Assembly: GCA_023230285.1 (NCBI GenBank) | Contig: JALNXP010000028.1 | Coordinates: 1 to 14,877, forward strand | Direction of reading: 5' to 3' | DNA length: 14,877 nt | Origin: Bacteroidales bacterium | GTDB lineage: Bacteria; Bacteroidota; Bacteroidia; Bacteroidales; BM520 | Part shown: positions 14,068 through 14,877 of the stretch, piece by piece | How the letters are laid out: the number at the start of each line of letters is the position of its first letter | Position numbering within the stretch: the stretch's first letter is position 1 | Notes under the pieces: model-generated | Databases searched by the model: none | Told to the model about the DNA's origin: nothing | Seen by the model: only the letters and a program-made list of their open reading frames with translations | Program-made: the position numbers and the translations under genes

Positions 14068-14844
14068 TCATATTCCAAAAAGACGTTTTACATTAATTTT
14101 TATTTGCTCGGAAAGCTCCTTTAATGCCATTTTTTTTATCTCCGATATTTTTTGTGCTATAATTATGATATTTCCACTATCATTACGCTTACCTCTATAT
14201 GGCATCGGCGACAAATACGGCGAATCTGTCTCTAACAATATTCTGTTTGTCGGAACTTGTAACAATATCTCCGGTAATTTAGAGTTCTTATATGTCACTG
14301 TACCACCTATACCAATATAAAAATCCATCTCTAAAATTCTCTCCGTTTGTTCCATATTTCCCGACCAGCAATGAAACACTCCACGCAAATCCCTATACTT
14401 CGCATCACCAACAATATTTATTATCTCTTCTTCAGCATTTCTGCAATGAATGATAACCGGCATATTCAAAGCAACAGCCCAATCAAACTGCTCTCTCAAT
14501 ACTATCTCCTGCTGCTGCCGATAAGTTTTATCCCAATATAAATCCATGCCTATTTCGCCTATCGCAATATAGTCTTTAGCATTGTCAATCAATTCTTTAT
14601 GAATGACCTCCAATTGTTTTTCATAATTATTGTCTACAGATGTCGGATGAAGTCCCATTGCACCATGGCAAATATCAGGATAATCGTGTAACATCTGTTG
14701 CAACGGCAAAATAGAAGTCTCGTCTACGCAAGGCAAAATCAATTTATTGACACCAAACTCCAAACATTTTTCGACAACTTCTTGTCTGTCAATATCAAAT
14801 TCTTCTAAATACAAATGAGTGTGAGTATCTGTAAAATATATCAT
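14068..14844 (-). CDS. tatD: TatD-family metal-dependent hydrolase / DNase
   Basis: TIM-barrel amidohydrolase-fold enzyme of 258 residues, normal size. Metal ligands are visible: His8 and His10 in DTHTHL, Glu97 in IGEIGMDLY, His133 in VIIHCR, His158 in GVFHCW, and Asp207 in LLETDSPYL, followed by GKRN at 218-221. TatD proteins are Mg2+-dependent 3'-5' exonucleases active in DNA repair and oxidative-stress resistance; despite the name they are not part of Tat protein export. The start at 14844 is the ATG just before MIYFTDTHTH. The 33 bases upstream that are in the window show no promoter box. No tat genes are near. Confidence 0.95.
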   Translation of the reverse strand: MIYFTDTHTHLYLEEFDIDRQEVVEKCLEFGVNKLILPCVDETSILPLQQMLHDYPDICHGAMGLHPTSVDNNYEKQLEVIHKELIDNAKDYIAIGEIGMDLYWDKTYRQQQEIVLREQFDWAVALNMPVIIHCRNAEEEIINIVGDAKYRDLRGVFHCWSGNMEQTERILEMDFYIGIGGTVTYKNSKLPEILLQVPTNRILLETDSPYLSPMPYRGKRNDSGNIIIIAQKISEIKKMALKELSEQIKINVKRLFGI

Positions 14845-14877
14845 ATCAATAATTTAACTCTTTCATACATTTAAAAT

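Noticed and set aside
1-14877. CRISPR arrays, insertion sequences, toxin-antitoxin or phage-defence genes
   Set aside because: Reading both strands, I found no regularly spaced repeats, transposase motifs, terminal inverted repeats or defence-type domains; the genes are housekeeping or conserved Bacteroidota genes.

Overview
The window reads as a stretch of chromosome from a member of the Bacteroidota, most likely Bacteroidales. The evidence is a type IX secretion (T9SS) C-terminal sorting domain, a DUF4270 lipoprotein, the ExbB / small membrane protein / ExbD / ExbD gene order, AT-rich spacers, near absence of Shine-Dalgarno sequences, and several promoters of the Bacteroidetes form TTTG-N18/19-TAnnTTTG. 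The standard code with TAA, TAG and TGA stops fits every gene. I see no insertion sequence, prophage, CRISPR array or plasmid function. It is mainly housekeeping and conserved lineage-specific genes.

Layout. (1) 1-1494, plus strand: 3' part of a secreted T9SS cargo protein with duplicated domains, cut by the window edge. (2) 1623-4046, minus strand: a secreted papain-fold (C1B) peptidase and the translation-linked ATPase YchF, each with its own promoter-like element; a strong hairpin at 1513-1540 lies between the first two genes. (3) 4205-6342, plus strand: a short operon made of a possible 31-codon leader ORF, a HAD phosphatase-like protein and a MalY/PatB-type PLP lyase or aminotransferase. 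(4) 6348-11274, minus strand: a six-gene, tightly packed run transcribed from a clear promoter at about 11300. In order it holds a degenerate GT5 (glycogen-synthase-like) protein, a DUF4270 lipoprotein, a LOG-family protein, a UPF0200-like P-loop kinase, a dCMP deaminase and mannose-6-phosphate isomerase. (5) 11390-13736, minus strand: an energy-transduction operon ExbB, four-helix membrane protein, ExbD, ExbD, closed by a good intrinsic terminator. (6) tRNA-Ser(GGA) at 13795-13882 and tatD at 14068-14844, both on the minus strand.

How they relate. The Exb operon would use proton motive force to power an outer-membrane or periplasmic process, but no TonB is encoded with it. The kinase and dCMP deaminase overlap by 11 bases and look like a nucleotide-metabolism pair. 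The degenerate GT5 protein is joined to the lipoprotein gene by a 4-base gap, which suggests co-translation of two proteins of unknown function. The points most worth a second look are the GT5-like protein that has lost the usual catalytic motifs, the archaeal-like kinase next to dCMP deaminase, the small leader ORF upstream of the HAD gene, and the TonB-less Exb operon with its extra membrane protein and enlarged ExbD.
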